From NCBI RefSeq assembly GCF_002575655.3, contig NC_053039.3, positions 373,093,633-373,157,632 on the forward strand: a stretch of DNA of 64,000 nucleotides, read 5' to 3'. The stretch is from Aegilops tauschii subsp. strangulata (lineage: Eukaryota; Streptophyta; Magnoliopsida; Poales; Poaceae). Positions within the stretch are counted from its first letter, which is position 1. Each line of letters begins with the position of its first letter. Shown piece by piece: positions 47,237-58,613 of this stretch. The notes beneath the pieces were generated by a model, which saw only the letters and a list, made by a program, of their open reading frames with translations, had not been told where the DNA came from and did not search any database. Position numbers and translations under genes: made by a program.

Positions 47237-48922
47237 TGAAAGGATCGAGAAGAGGTGTCTAGAGGGGGGTGAATAGACTCTAATCAAGAAAAGTTGCAGT
47301 TTTTAATCTCTTAAGTTGAAGTGGAGTATTAGCACAAGTTTAAACATTCACAATACATATCAAGCAAGCATGCAAGCATACAAAGAGTATATGAGCAGCG
47401 AAAGTAAAGCATGCAAATTGCAAGAATGTAAAGAGAAGGGATTGGAGTGTGCAAACGCAACTTTTGAGACACGGAGATTTTTTATCCGTGGTTCCGATAG
47501 GTGGTGCTATCGTACATCCACGTTGATGGAGACTTCAACCCACGAAGGGTAACGGTTGCGCGAGTCCACGGAGGGATCCACCCACGAAGGGTCCACGAAG
47601 AAGCAACCTTGTCTATCCCTCCATGGCCGTCGCCCACGAAGGACTTGCCTCACTAGGGTAGATCTTCACAAAGTAGGCGATCTCCTTGCCCTTACAAACT
47701 CCTTGGTTCAACTCCACAATCTTGACGGAGGCTCCCAAGTGACACCTAGCCAATCTAGGAGACACCACTCTCCAAGAAGTAACAAATGGTGTGTTGATGA
47801 TGAACTCCTTGCTCTTGTGCTTCAAATGATAGTCTCCCCAACACTCAATTCTCTCTCATAGGATTGGATTTTGTGGAAAGAAGATTTGAGTGGAAAGCAA
47901 CTTGGGGAAGGCTAGAGGTCAAGATTTATGTGGTTGGAATGGAATATCTTGATCTCAACACAAGTGTAGGTGGTTCTCTCTCAGAAAATAGGTATTGGAA
48001 GTGTAGGCATGTTCTGATGGCTCTCTCCACGAATGAAGAGTGGGTGGAGGGGTATATATAGCCTCCACACAAAATCTAACCGTTACACACAAATCACCAA
48101 ACTCGGTGGGACCGATTCAGAGAACTCGGTCAGACCGATTTGGTTCATAATGTGACCGTTAGGTGTTTCGGTGGGACCGACACGTCAACTCAGTGGGACC
48201 GATATCATTAGGGTTGGGGCATAGCGTAATCTCGGTGAGACCGATTACACAAAATCGGTAGGACCGATTTTGGTAATAGTCAAACAAAGAGTTGGTCAGG
48301 CAAACTCGGTGGGACCTATTCACTCTTCTCGGTTAGACCGAAACGTTACGAAGGGGTGACAGAGAGTTTGCATTGCAATCTCGGTACGACCGATTGCAAA
48401 GTTTGGTGAGACCAAAATTATTGCAATAGGCAACAGAGAGTTTGCAATCCCATCTCGGTGAGAACGAGATCCCTATCGGTGGGACCGAAAAGACTAGGGT
48501 TTCTGGCAGTGGCTATGTCAAGTGAACTCGGTGGCGCCGGATAGAAAGAATCGGTGGGTCCGAGTTTGACTTTTAGGTTTGGGACATATATGGATATGAG
48601 AAAGTGGTTGAGGGCTTTGGAGCATATCACTAAGCACTTTGAGCAAGCAAGCCATTAAGCAACACCTCGTCCCTTCTTAATAGTATTGGCTTTCCTATGG
48701 ACTCAATGTGATCTTGGATCACTAAAATAGAAAATGTAGAGTCCTGAGCTTTGATCTTGAGCCAATCCTTTGTCTTTTGGCACTTGAAGGGGTTCCACAT
48801 CCTCTTGTCCACGCCACTCCATTGTTGAACTTATCTGAAACATACTAGGTAGAAACATTAGTCCAACAAGAGATATATTGACATTAATTACCAAAATCAC
48901 CCAGGGAGCACTTGTGCTTTCA
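47237..48922 (-). repeat. 3' LTR of element C (1686 bp)
   Basis: On the plus strand it runs TGAAAGGATCG to TTGTGCTTTCA, with a PPT (AAAAAGGGGGAGAT on the minus strand) abutting its inner edge. The TATA run is at 48053-48060. An array of TCGGT-N3-ACCGA palindromes fills 48102-48565. Confidence 0.9.
48102..48565. repeat. Array of imperfect palindromes TCGGTGRGACCGA in the left LTR
   Basis: About 15 exact or near copies of a 13-mer with TCGGT and ACCGA arms occur at irregular spacing of roughly 20-50 bases. The second copy of the array is at 55678-56140. Confidence 0.85.
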
Positions 48923-50819
48923 ATCTCCCCCTTTTTGGTAATTGATGACAACATACATCAAAGCTTTAGATAAAGATATAGAGAACAACAAGTAAAGCTC
49001 TGGAAAGACATGTAACATGCATAGGCTCCCCCTATATGTATGCACTCATGTAAATATGGAAAATAGGAGCATGTGAATGCATAAGCATGACAGAGTAGTC
49101 CATGTGTTACATGTATCTTGGCCATATGCATCAGAGCAACTGATTTGGATATAGGAAATGTAACTTCATGCTCATGAGTCCTTCTTGCAAACAGTATGTA
49201 CAACAGCAAGAGATCCTCATACACATGACTGTGATGCATATACTTACCTTGTGGTCTTGAGTTGGCTTAGAAGAGAATGAACCTGAGTAAACAAGGTTAG
49301 ATAGCACAGATACATCTACTGGCAGGAGCAAACAAAAGAACCACAAAAGTACCAAGACTGGGATGACATGTATAAAGTGAGTACTGAGTACTCTGTTGAT
49401 ATAGACATGTCCCCAGAAGTAAAGATGTGCAATAAAATCAGATATTTCCTTCCCTTAGATGTCTTGCTCCCCCTGAATCTTGCATGGGATATTGGGAGAA
49501 GATAGGGAATAGAAAATCAGAGCAAAAGAAAAGAAATAGAGCTAATGCAAGCAATCAAATATGAACATGTCTTTCCCCTCTTAAAGACATGTAACTTCTC
49601 TCCTCTTGAACACCTAGCATCTAGGGTTTCTTACACTCTCCCCCTGAGTATTCTCTCCCCCTATAGAAATGATTAAGCATAGAGCTTTGATGTGATCCCT
49701 CTCTCCCCCTTTGACATCAATTTCCAAGAAGGGCTCTTCTGGATTTTTGTTTTATTGCAAAAGGGTTTGGTCCTTGAGTCACAAAGCAAAGCAACTGTGA
49801 TGCTGGTAGATAACAAGAGTCACTGAGTGGAGCTGGAGCAAAAAGACTGCAGGAATAAGCGGCAAGTTGTGTTTCCTGTAGTGAAATCGGTAGCACCGAG
49901 TTGTGTGCTCCGGTGGCACTGAGCGAATTCGGTTGGGCTGAAGAAAACAAACCAGTGTAACCGACTCCATCACAGAGAGAACACTTGTCACCTCAGCTCA
50001 CTAGGCACTTAAGATCTCACAAGGATTTGCAAGGAATTAGCTAAAAGATTTGCAATGAATTTGATGCAGAAAATGCAGAACAAGAAGAAATAAAAAGATC
50101 TAGATGAAGTTTTTTTGAAAGGGGAAACACACATGTACATGAGACAAATGCAATAGGAAACACAAGAGAACTTCATCTAGAATTGGGCGGTGACAAGGTC
50201 ACCTATGTTAGAGTATATTGACATGAGAGTCAAGTGAAGTCACTTGATCTTTGGTCATACTCATCGTTTAAGCTCAAAATGGGGTTACCATTTTTCGTTT
50301 AAGTATCTTGATGTATTCACATCTTGTTGAGTTGCTTTGACCCATGTCTTGGAGTAAAGCTTCTCTAAGATGGAATAACATACCTTGGGTGGTGGTGTTG
50401 ATCTTGGTCATGTAGTTGAACTTGTGTGAGTTGCTCAAGGTTGATGTAGCTCATCAAGAGTTGGGAGCACCACTTGGAATTTGAGTTCATCTACCTACAT
50501 GGGTTAGTTTTGCAAGGAAGAGCACTTGTGTATCCAAAATGACAATCATAAATCTTAATGTAGAATTTGTCAAAGGATATGTTTGAAGAGTTTTGTGCTT
50601 CCTTGTCTTCAACCACCATTGTGTAGAGACTTGATGATGTAGAGATTTCTCAAGATGTGAGTGAGTTGCAATCTCATGGATTTAGATTCATCCAAGTACC
50701 TACAAGGGTTAGATAGCATGCAAGGGTGCAAAAATATCCAAGACATATAGATAGCATCATGAAAGAAATATCAAGGATTAGTCAAAGAGTCATGCCTTGC
50801 ATGTATCCAAATGGAGTTC
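48923..50819 (-). other. 3' non-coding interior of element C with repeated PPT-like tracts
   Basis: The true PPT is at 48923-48936. Five further GGGGGAG-type tracts follow on the minus strand near 49027, 49468, 49638, 49660 and 49703. There is no domain-bearing frame. Bases 48923-50284 are duplicated at 56499-57861. Confidence 0.8.
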
Positions 50820-52034
50820 CTACTCCAAGTTTGAAGCAGCAATCATGTTCAATTCACCTCTCAAACGACAAAAGACTTTCTCATCAAGCGGTTTGGTAAA
50901 TATATCCGCTAATTGTGTATCGGTGCGAACATGCTTAAGATTAATGTCCCCTTTGGCAACATGGTCTCGAATGAAATGATGAAGAACATCAATATGCTTA
51001 GTTCGAGAATGTTGCACGGGATTGTGAGCAATCTTAATAGCACTTTCATTGTCACAAAGCAATGGAACATGTTTCACATATATCCCATAATCTTGAAGAG
51101 TTTGGGTCATCCAAAGTAATTGAGCACAACATGATCCAGCAGCAATGTATTCCGCTTCGGCGGCGGATAAGGATACCGAGTTTTGTTTCTTGGAGGACCA
51201 AGACACAAGAGATCTATCAAGAAATTGACAAGTACCCGAAGTGGACTTTCTATCAACCTTGTCTCCGGCATAGTCCGAATCGGAGTAACCAACAAGATCG
51301 AAAGAAGACCTCTTAGGATACCAAATGCCAAAATTTGGTGTGTGTATTAAGTATCTCACTATCCTTTTCACAGCCTTAAGATGACACTCTTTAGGGGCCG
51401 CTTGATATCGTGCACACATGCACACACTTAGCATAATATCAGGACGAGAGGCACATAGATATAAAAATGAACCAATCATAGAGCGGTAAACTTTTTGATC
51501 AACCGGTTCACCATCCTTAGTCAAGTCAAGATGTCCACTAGTAGGCATGGGTGTCGACATACCTTTGCATTCTTGCATATTGAACTTCTTGAATAAGTCC
51601 TTGGTGTACTTTGTTTGAGAAACAAAGGTACCTTCCTTAGTTTGCTTGATTTGCAAACCGAGAAAGAATTTGAGTTCACTCATCATAGACATCTCAAACT
51701 TCTCCGACATTAGCTTTCCAAACTTCTCACTAAAATGAGGGTTAGTTGAACCAAATATAATATCATCAACATAAATTTGGCACACAAATAGTTCTCCATT
51801 AACCCTTTTAGTAAAAAGAGTAGAATCAATTTTTCCAATTTCAAAGCCTTTTTCAATAAGGAACTTGGTCAAGCATTTATACCATGCTCTAGGAGCTTGT
51901 TTAAGACCATAAAGGGATTTGTGAAGTTTGTAAACATGATTAGGTTTCTTAGGATTGACAAAGCCGGGAGGTTGCTTAACATAAACTTCCTCCTCAATTT
52001 CACCATTTAGAAAAGCACTTTTAATGTCCATTTG
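50820..52034 (-). pseudogene. pol: Copia pol: RT C-terminus and RNase H of element C
   Basis: The 403-residue frame opens MDIKSAFLNGEIEEEVYVKQPPGF (RT catalytic Asp, about 51960-52031) and continues with YGLKQAPRAWYKCLTKFL and the YVDDIIFGS active site (about 51755-51785). It then has the typical MSMMSELKFFLGLQI block. RNase H follows with YSDSDYAGDKVDRKSTSG (about 51245-51295), SLSAAEAEYIAAG (about 51140-51170) and CDNESAIKIAHNPVQHSRTKHID. It ends with the ADIFTKPLDE tail. Length and order match SIRE/Maximus-type pol. Upstream it is separated from the N-terminal RT segment by a stop at 52035. Confidence 0.93.
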
Positions 52035-52400
52035 CTACAAGGTGATATCATGGTGATTAGCATAAACAAGTAAGATGCGAATGGACTCAAGTCTAGCAAC
52101 GGGAGCATATGTCTCACCATTGTCCATACCTTCGACTTGAGTGTAGCCTTGGGCGACTAGGCCTGCTTTGTTGTGGACGACTTGACCATCTTCATCTTGC
52201 TTGTTGCGAAACACCCATTTGGTACCAATGATGTTGTGGTCGTTGTCGGGCTTCTCGACTAATGTCCATACTTTGTTTCTCTCAAAGTTGTGTAGCTCTT
52301 CAAGCATAGCGTTTATCCAATCCGGATCTTCCAATGCTTCTTCAACCTTCATAGGTTCAATGCTAGAGATGAATGAGTAATGTTCACAAAAGTTAGCCAA
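52035..52400 (-). pseudogene. pol: Copia pol: N-terminal RT segment of element C
   Basis: The frame shows [44 protein letters not shown] and [26 protein letters not shown], all typical of the start of Copia RT. It ends at TAG 52035-52037, in frame with the catalytic-half ORF to its left. One nonsense codon (Tyr to stop) thus splits RT. Confidence 0.9.
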
Positions 52401-52683
52401 ACGAGTTTTAGAGCGAGTGATTCTCCCGGTTTGGATATCATTGTAGATTTGCTCGATGGGGTGATCTTTAGCGATTCTTGCTCGAACTCGTGGGAGCTTT
52501 GGCTTGGCTCGGGGTAGAACATCCTCTTCATCTAGTTCTTCTTCTTGGCCTTCTTCATTGTTGACGTTGTCATTCTCTTTTCATGGTGGAGAAGGAGGTT
52601 GTTGATGTTCATCTTGGTGTATTTCCTCGTTTTCTTCGTCTTGGTGTGTCCCACTTATGGATGATTCCGTATCAATTCTTGCT
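52401..52683 (-). other. Frameshifted linker between integrase and RT of element C
   Basis: Pol linker sequence with acidic and Ser-rich coding traces in mixed frames, including a Glu-rich region near 52530-52580. At least one frameshift joins the integrase frame to the RT frame. Confidence 0.55.
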
Positions 52684-53697
52684 TCACCTTGTCGTGAGGT
52701 AGAAGCTTCCACTTGGATGGACGAGGTACTCTCCTTCACCTCCGTTGGACGACTTGCCAATAGACAAGTCTTGAATTGCTTCCGAAGGGTCTTTGTCTCC
52801 TACATCAATTGGAAATTGCTCTACTTGCGAGCCGTTAGATTCATCAAACTTCACATCTACCGTCTCTTCAACCTTTCGGGTGAAATTATTGTAGACACGG
52901 TAAGTGTGAGAGTTTGAGCCATAACCAATTAGGAATCCTTCATGAGATTTAGGAGCAAATTTAGAACGACGATGCTTATCAAGAATGTAGCACTTTGAGC
53001 CAAATACTTGAAAGTATCCAACTTGGGGTTTGTTACCGGTGAGGAGCTCGTATGCTGTCTTGCCAAGTAGCTTGTGAAGATACAAGCAATTTGTTGCATG
53101 ACAAGCTGTCTCAACCGCTTCCGCCCAAAAGAGTTTTGGAGTCTTGTACTCATCAAGCATCGTTCTTGCCATCTCAATAAGAGTCTGGTTCTTCCTCTCA
53201 ACAACTCCATTTTTTTGAGGTGTGTACGTAGCCGAGAACTCGTGTGAAATCCCCTCTTCGTCAAGAAAGGTATCCACATTTGCGTTCTTGAACTCCGTTT
53301 CATTGTCGCTCCGAACCTTTGTGATCTTCACGTCAAATTGATTTTGGGCCTTCCTAGCAAAGTTTTTGAAGATCTTTTGGACCTGCGATTTGTCATCAAG
53401 AAAGAACACCCACGTAAATCTTGAAAAATCATCAACTATGACTAGTCCAAACCAGTTACCACCGAGACTCTTGTAGGCATTTGGACCAAAGAGATCCATG
53501 TGAAGTAGCTCGAGTGGTCTTCTCGTGGTCATGATGTTCTTCGCGCGATGACTTCCTCCAACTTGTTTCCCTGCCTGACAAGCACTACAAAGTCTATCCT
53601 TGTCAAATATGACATCTTTTATTCCAAGGATAAGATCACCCTTAATAAGCTTATCAAGATTTCGCATACCCACATGACCTAGCCTTCTATGCCACAA
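52684..53697 (-). pseudogene. pol: Copia integrase of element C
   Basis: The frame begins at a zinc-domain motif, WHRRLGHVGMRNLDKL with CSACQAGKQVGGSH (H-H-C-C), which helps DNA binding. The catalytic core shows HMDLFGPNAYKSLGG (first Asp, about 53470-53500), KVRSDNETEFKN (second Asp, about 53285-53320) and NGVVERKNQTLIEMARTM (Glu, about 53160-53215), a complete D-D-E set. The C-terminal region has FGSKCYILDKHRRSKFAPKSHEGFLIGY. Integrase would insert the cDNA into the chromosome. The core looks intact, but it is cut off from protease and RT by frameshifts on both sides. Confidence 0.93.
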
Positions 53698-53720
53698 CCA
53701 ACCCTTAGAAGATTTAGCAA

Positions 53721-54755
53721 TTAAGCAAGTTCTAGGTTGAGCCTTTTAGTGAAATCAACTATGTAAAGATCACCTCTACGTATACCGGTAAAGACCATTT
53801 TACGATTGTCTCTTCGAAACACTTGGCAATCTACCTCAGTAAACAGGACATTGAAACCGAAATCAGCAAGTCTAGATACTGAAAGTAAATTGTACCCAAG
53901 GGATTCAACAAGCATGACATTTTGTATGGAGCTATCATGTGAGATGGCCACCTTACCTAGGCGAACCACCTTACCCTTTGAGTTATCACCAAAAGTGACA
54001 TACTTTCGAGGGCCGTCGTTTTCAGCAAGCTCACGGAACATATCTTTATCTCCAGTCATATGATCAGTACATCCACTATCAAGGACCCACTCCTTTCCTC
54101 CGGCAATGTAGCCGCGAAGATTTGCCATAAGACCAAAGTGTCTCATCGCATCATCAAGATCATAGTCACTATCATCATCCTCATCATAGTATCCATGTTC
54201 AACATCATCTTGTGATTGATCAACTCCTAGAGAGGGTAATTCATTAGATAAATGATCATTTCTATGGTTACCTTTATGAATTCTAATAGCTTCGGAAATG
54301 ATATTGCTAGTGATCCCAACATCTCCTATGGCACGCATGAGATTGGTAAGCTCAAATAAACAATCACCAAAGCTAGGATCACTAGAATTCATCTTACTCA
54401 AGGCAATAGACTTATGGAGAATTTCGTATAAATTTTTCAAGGAATAATTTGGAACTCGTTCCTCAAGAAATTTCCATATAGTATAGGCACAATCAAGAGT
54501 AGGCAAGCTAGCAATCAAATTTTTGGGCAAACCTCTTATGATAAGATTGATAGTTCTAAGATTGTGAATCATGTCAAGTTCCTCTTCGGGTGTGGGATGC
54601 AAAGGATCAATATGAGGTGCACAAGGTCTAGTAATGTACTTGTTCAAGTGATATTCATTGAAAATCTCAAGCATTTCATTTTTTCACTCATAGAACAACT
54701 CTCCATCGAGAATAGGCACTCTACGTCTAAGAATCCCCAAAGTAGACACATCCAT
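53721..54755 (-). pseudogene. gag: Copia gag-protease of element C with early stop and internal deletion
   Basis: The natural start is probably the ATG at 54755 (M-D-V-S-T-L-G-I-L), but TGA at codon 24 (54684-54686) stops it; the open frame resumes at 54674. Gag (UBN2-type) shows HPTPEEELDMIHNLRTINLIIRGLPKNL and TIWKFLEERVPNYSLKNLYEIL. It passes through an acidic YYDEDDDSDYDLDDAM stretch directly into the protease motif KEWVLDSGCTDHMTGD (about 54050-54100). No CX2CX4HX4C zinc knuckle is seen between them, so the middle of gag appears deleted. The stop at 53721 comes from a frameshift before the integrase. Confidence 0.88.
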
Positions 54756-54796
54756 CTTCCTCCAAAGGTGTTTAAACCAAGGCAATGGAGACCAAT

Positions 54797-54808
54797 GCTC
54801 TGATACCA
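54797..54808 (-). other. Primer-binding site of element C, tRNA-iMet type
   Basis: On the minus strand TGGTATCAGAGC follows the LTR end CCTTTCA after two bases. Confidence 0.92.
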
Positions 54809-54810
54809 AT

Positions 54811-56498
54811 TGAAAGGATCAAGAAGAGGTGTCTAGAGGGGGGTGAATAGACTCTAATCAAGAAAAGTTGCAGTTTTTAATCTCTTAAGTTGAAGTGGAG
54901 TATTAGCACAAGTTTAAACATTCACAATACATATCAAGCAAGCATGCAAGCATACAAAGAGTATATGAGCAGCGGAAAGTAAAGCATGCAAGTTGCAAGA
55001 ATGTAAAGAGAAGGGATTGGAGTGTGCAAACGCAATTTGGAGACACAGAGATTTTTTATCCGTGGTTCCGATAGGTGGTGCTATCGTACATCCACGTTGA
55101 TGGAGACTTCAACCCACGAAGGGTAACGGTTGCGCGAGTCCACGGAGGGATCCACCCACGAAGGGTCCACGAAGAAGCAACCTTGTCTATCCCGCCATGG
55201 CCGTCGCCCACGAAGGACTTGCCTCACTAGGGTAGATCTTCACGAAGTAGTCGATCTCCTTGCCCTTACAAACTCCTTGGTTCAACTCCACAATCTTGAC
55301 GGAGGCTCCCAAGTGACACCTAGCCAATCTAGGAGACACCACTCTCCAAGAAGTAACAAATGGTGTGTTGATGATGAACTCCTTGCTCTTGTGCTTCAAA
55401 TGATAGTCTCCCCAACACTCAACTCTCTCTCTCATAGGATTGGATTTGGTGGAAAGAAGATTTGAGTGGAAAGCAACTTGGGGAAGGCTACAGATCAAGA
55501 TTTATGTGGTTGGAATGGAATATCTTGATCTCAACACAAGTGTAGGTGGTTCTCTCTCAGAAAATAGGTATTGGAAGTGTAGGCATGTTCCGATGGCTCT
55601 CTCCACGAATGAAGAGTGGGTGGAGGGGTATATATAGCCTCCACACAAAATCTAACCGTTACACACAAATCACCAAACTCAGTGGGACCGATTCAGAGAA
55701 CTCGGTCAGACCGATTTGGTTCATAATGTGACCGTTAGGTGTTTCGGTGGGACCGACACGTCAACTCGGTGGGACCGATATCATTAGGGTTAGGGCACAG
55801 CGTAATCTTAGTGAGACCGGTTACACAAACCCGGTGGGACTGATTTTGGTAATAGTCAAACAGAGAGTTGGTCAGGCAAACTCAGTGGGACCGATTCGCT
55901 CATCTCGGTTAGACCGAAACGTTACGAAGGGGTGACAGAGAGTTTGCATTGCAATCTCGGTGCGACCGATTGCAAAGTTCGATGAGACCGAAATTATTGC
56001 AATAGGCAACAGAGAGTTTGCAATCCCATCTCGGTGAGAACGAGATCCCTATCGGTGAGACCGAAAAGACTAGGGTTTCTGGCAGTGGCTATGTCAAGTG
56101 AACTCGGTGGCGCCGGATAGAAAGAATCGGTGGGTCCGAGTTTGACTTTTAGGTTTGGGACATATATGGATATGAGAAAGTGGTTGAGGGCTTTGGAGCA
56201 TATCACTAAGCACTTTGAGCAAGCAAGCCATTAAGCAACACCTCGTCCCTTCTTAATAGTATTGGCTTTCCTATGGACTCAATGTGATCTTGGATCACTA
56301 AAATAGAAAATGTAGAGTCCTGAGCTTTGATCTTGAGCCAATCCTTTGTCTTTTGGCACTTGAAGGGGTTCCACATCCTCTTGTCCACGCCACTCCATTG
56401 TTGAACTTATCTGAAACATACTAGGTAGAAACATTAGTCCAACAAGAGATATATTGACATTAATTACCAAAATCACCCAGGGAGCACTTGTGCTTTCA
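54811..56498 (-). repeat. Middle LTR of element C (1688 bp)
   Basis: It has the same ends as 47237-48922 and very few differences by eye (for example GTTCTGATGG against GTTCCGATGG). It acts as the 5' LTR of the coding unit and the 3' LTR of the truncated unit to its right. The TATA run is at 55629-55636. Confidence 0.92.
55678..56140. repeat. Second palindrome array (TCGGT-N3-ACCGA)
   Basis: This is the copy of the 48102-48565 array in the middle LTR, with a few independent base changes in single units. Confidence 0.85.
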
Positions 56499-57861
56499 AT
56501 CTCCCCCTTTTTGGTAATTGATGACAACATACATCAAAGCTTTAGATAAAGATATAGAGAACAACAAGTAAAGCTCTGGAAAGACATGTAACATGCATAG
56601 GCTCCCCCTATATGTATGCACTCATGTAAATATGGAAAATAGGAGCATGTGAATGCATAAGCATGACAGAGTAGTCCATGTGTTACATGTATCTTGGCCA
56701 TATGCATCAGAGCAACTGATTTGGATATAGGAAATGTAACTTCATGCTCATGAGTCCTTCTTGCAAACAGTATGTACAACAGCAAGAGATCCTCATACAC
56801 ATGACTGTGATGCATATACTTACCTTGTGGTCTTGAGTTGGCTTAGAAGAGAATGAACCTGAGTAAACAAGGTTAGATAGCACAGATACATCTACTGGCC
56901 GGAGCAAACAAAAGAACCACAAAAGTACCTAGACTGGGATGACATGTATAAAGTGAGTACTGAGTACTCTGTTGATATAGACATGTCCCCAAAAGTAAAG
57001 ATGTGCAATAAAATCAGATATTTCCTTCCCTTAGATGTCTTGCTCCCCCTGAATCTTGCATGGGATATTGGGAGAAGATAGGGAATAGAAAATCAGAGGA
57101 AAATAAAAGAAATAGAGCTAATGCAAGCAATCAAATATGAACATGTATTTCCCCTCTTAAAGACATGTAACTTCTCTCCTCTTGAACACCAAGCATCTGG
57201 GGTTTCTTACACTCTCCCCCTGAGTATTCTCTCCCCCTATAGAAATGATTAAGCATAGAGCTTTGATGTGATCCCTCTCTCCCCCCTTGACATCAATTTC
57301 CAAGAAGGGATCTTCTGGATTTTTGTTTTATTGCAAAAGGGTTTGGTCCTTGAGTCACAAAGCACAGCGACTGTGATGCTGGTAGAGAACAAGAGTCATT
57401 GAGTGGAGCTGGAGCAAAAAGACTACAGGAATAAGCGTCAAGTTGTCTTTCCTGTAGTGAAATCGGTAGCACCGAGTTGTGTGCTTCGGTGGCACCGAGC
57501 GAATTCGGTTGGGCCGAAGAAAACAAACCGGTGTAACCGAGTCCATAACAGAGAGAACACTTGTCACCTCAGCTCACTAGGCACTTAAGATCTCACAAGG
57601 ATTTGCAAGGAATTAGCTAAAAGATTTGCAATGAATTTGATGCAGAAAATGTAGAACAAGAAGAAATAAAAAGATCTAGATGAAGTTTTTTTTTGAAAGG
57701 GGAAACACACATGTACATGAGACAAATGCAAGAGGAAACACAAGAGAACTTCATCTAGAATTGGGCGGTGACAAGGTCACCTATGTTAGAGTATATTGAC
57801 ATGAGAGTCAAGTGAAGTCACTTGATCTTTGGTCATACTCATCGTTTAAGCTCAAAATGGG
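56499..57861 (-). other. Second, truncated copy of the 3' interior of element C
   Basis: It repeats 48923-50284 almost exactly, including the PPT and PPT-like tracts, then stops within CTCAAAATGGG. Beyond lies CACTA subterminal sequence. It is the remnant of a second unit that shared the middle LTR. Confidence 0.88.
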
Positions 57862-58212
57862 TGAAAAGCGCTACTGCTAATGAAAATAAAATAAAACGAA
57901 AAACAAATGGAAAAGTAAATGAAAATGAAAGAAATAGAAAAAGGAGAAAGGAAAAAAGAAAATGTAAAGAAAAATAAATAAATAAATAAATAAATAAGAA
58001 GAAAAGGAGAAAGGCATAGCAGTAGCGTCTGTTCATGAGAGGCGGTATAGATAATATAGCAGCAGGGCGTTTTTTAGACCCCCGCTATAGAAAGGGAAAA
58101 GGAAATAAGAAAAGAAAAGGAAAATACATAGCTATAGCAGTAGCGCGTTTTGTAAAAAGCGCTATAGCTAACTTAGCTATAGCGCGTTTGTACTTCCAGC
58201 GCTACCGCTATG
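57862..58212 (+). repeat. CACTA subterminal repeats, both orientations
   Basis: Motifs of the type AGCGCTACTGCTAA, TAGCAGTAGCG, AGCGCTATAGCTAA and CTATAGCGCG recur at about 57867, 58015, 58130, 58158, 58176 and 58198. Between them are purine-rich AAAG/GAAA stretches and an (AAAT)n microsatellite at 57971-57997. Such repeats bind the TNP1/TnpA-type protein in CACTA elements. Confidence 0.75.
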
Positions 58213-58608
58213 TTTGACTTAACCCCCATGCGGTTTCCCTCCCCCCGGCCACCACTTCTTCCCCAAATCCCTCGCCCCACTTTGCCGCCGTCTCCCCACT
58301 TTGCCATCGCCCCACTTCACCGTCGTCTCCTGCCGACGTCGACGCCCTCAGAGCCACCAGAGCCGCGCGCCGTCGACGCCACCGGGGCCGCCCCCAACAC
58401 CATCGGAGCCGCGTGGCCTCATCAATGGCACTAGAGCCGCCCTTGGCGCCACCGAAGCCACCCTCGACGCCCCTGCCTTCCTCGCCACAACTTCCTCCCT
58501 CGCCGTCACCGGAGACGCCCCTGCCTCCCTCGCCACCACCGGAGCCATCCTCTGTAAACCCCCACCCCTCCTCTATCTCTCATGCATAGCACAAGCATTG
58601 GACAGAGA
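58213..58608 (+). other. GC-rich leader of the CACTA element
   Basis: Pro/Ala/Ser-type open frames run in parallel (for example CTCGCCACCACCGGAG repeats). They reflect GCC/CCG repetition rather than a recognised protein. A candidate splice donor context follows GGAGCCATCCTCTGTAAACC near 58551. Confidence 0.5.
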
Positions 58609-58613
58609 ACTAG

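Larger units (their letters stand above)
47237..57861 (-). mobile_element. Copia element C, Maximus/SIRE-like, recombined tandem form
   Basis: Plus-strand order is LTR (47237-48922), interior with gag-pol on the minus strand (48923-54810), LTR (54811-56498), then a second partial copy of the 3' interior (56499-57861). The middle LTR therefore serves as 5' LTR of one unit and 3' LTR of another. This LTR-interior-LTR-interior form arises by unequal recombination between LTRs. AGTTC (47232-47236) is the left flank, but no AGTTC and no remainder of element B's LTR follows at 57861, so the right end is truncated. The PBS is of the tRNA-iMet type (54797-54808). The coding region has several stops and frameshifts. 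Confidence 0.88.

Noticed and set aside
48102..48565. CRISPR-like array
   Set aside because: Repeats are 13-base palindromes with irregular spacing inside a plant LTR; there are no cas genes and the sequence is eukaryotic.
48403..50000. Small minus-strand frames repeated at 55994-57567
   Set aside because: They are duplicated because the whole LTR and 3' interior of element C is duplicated; there are no coding features.
47237..50284. A single 3-kb LTR as the repeat unit of element C
   Set aside because: The PPT directly after 48922 and the TGAAAG/CTTTCA termini show the LTR ends there; the remainder is duplicated interior.
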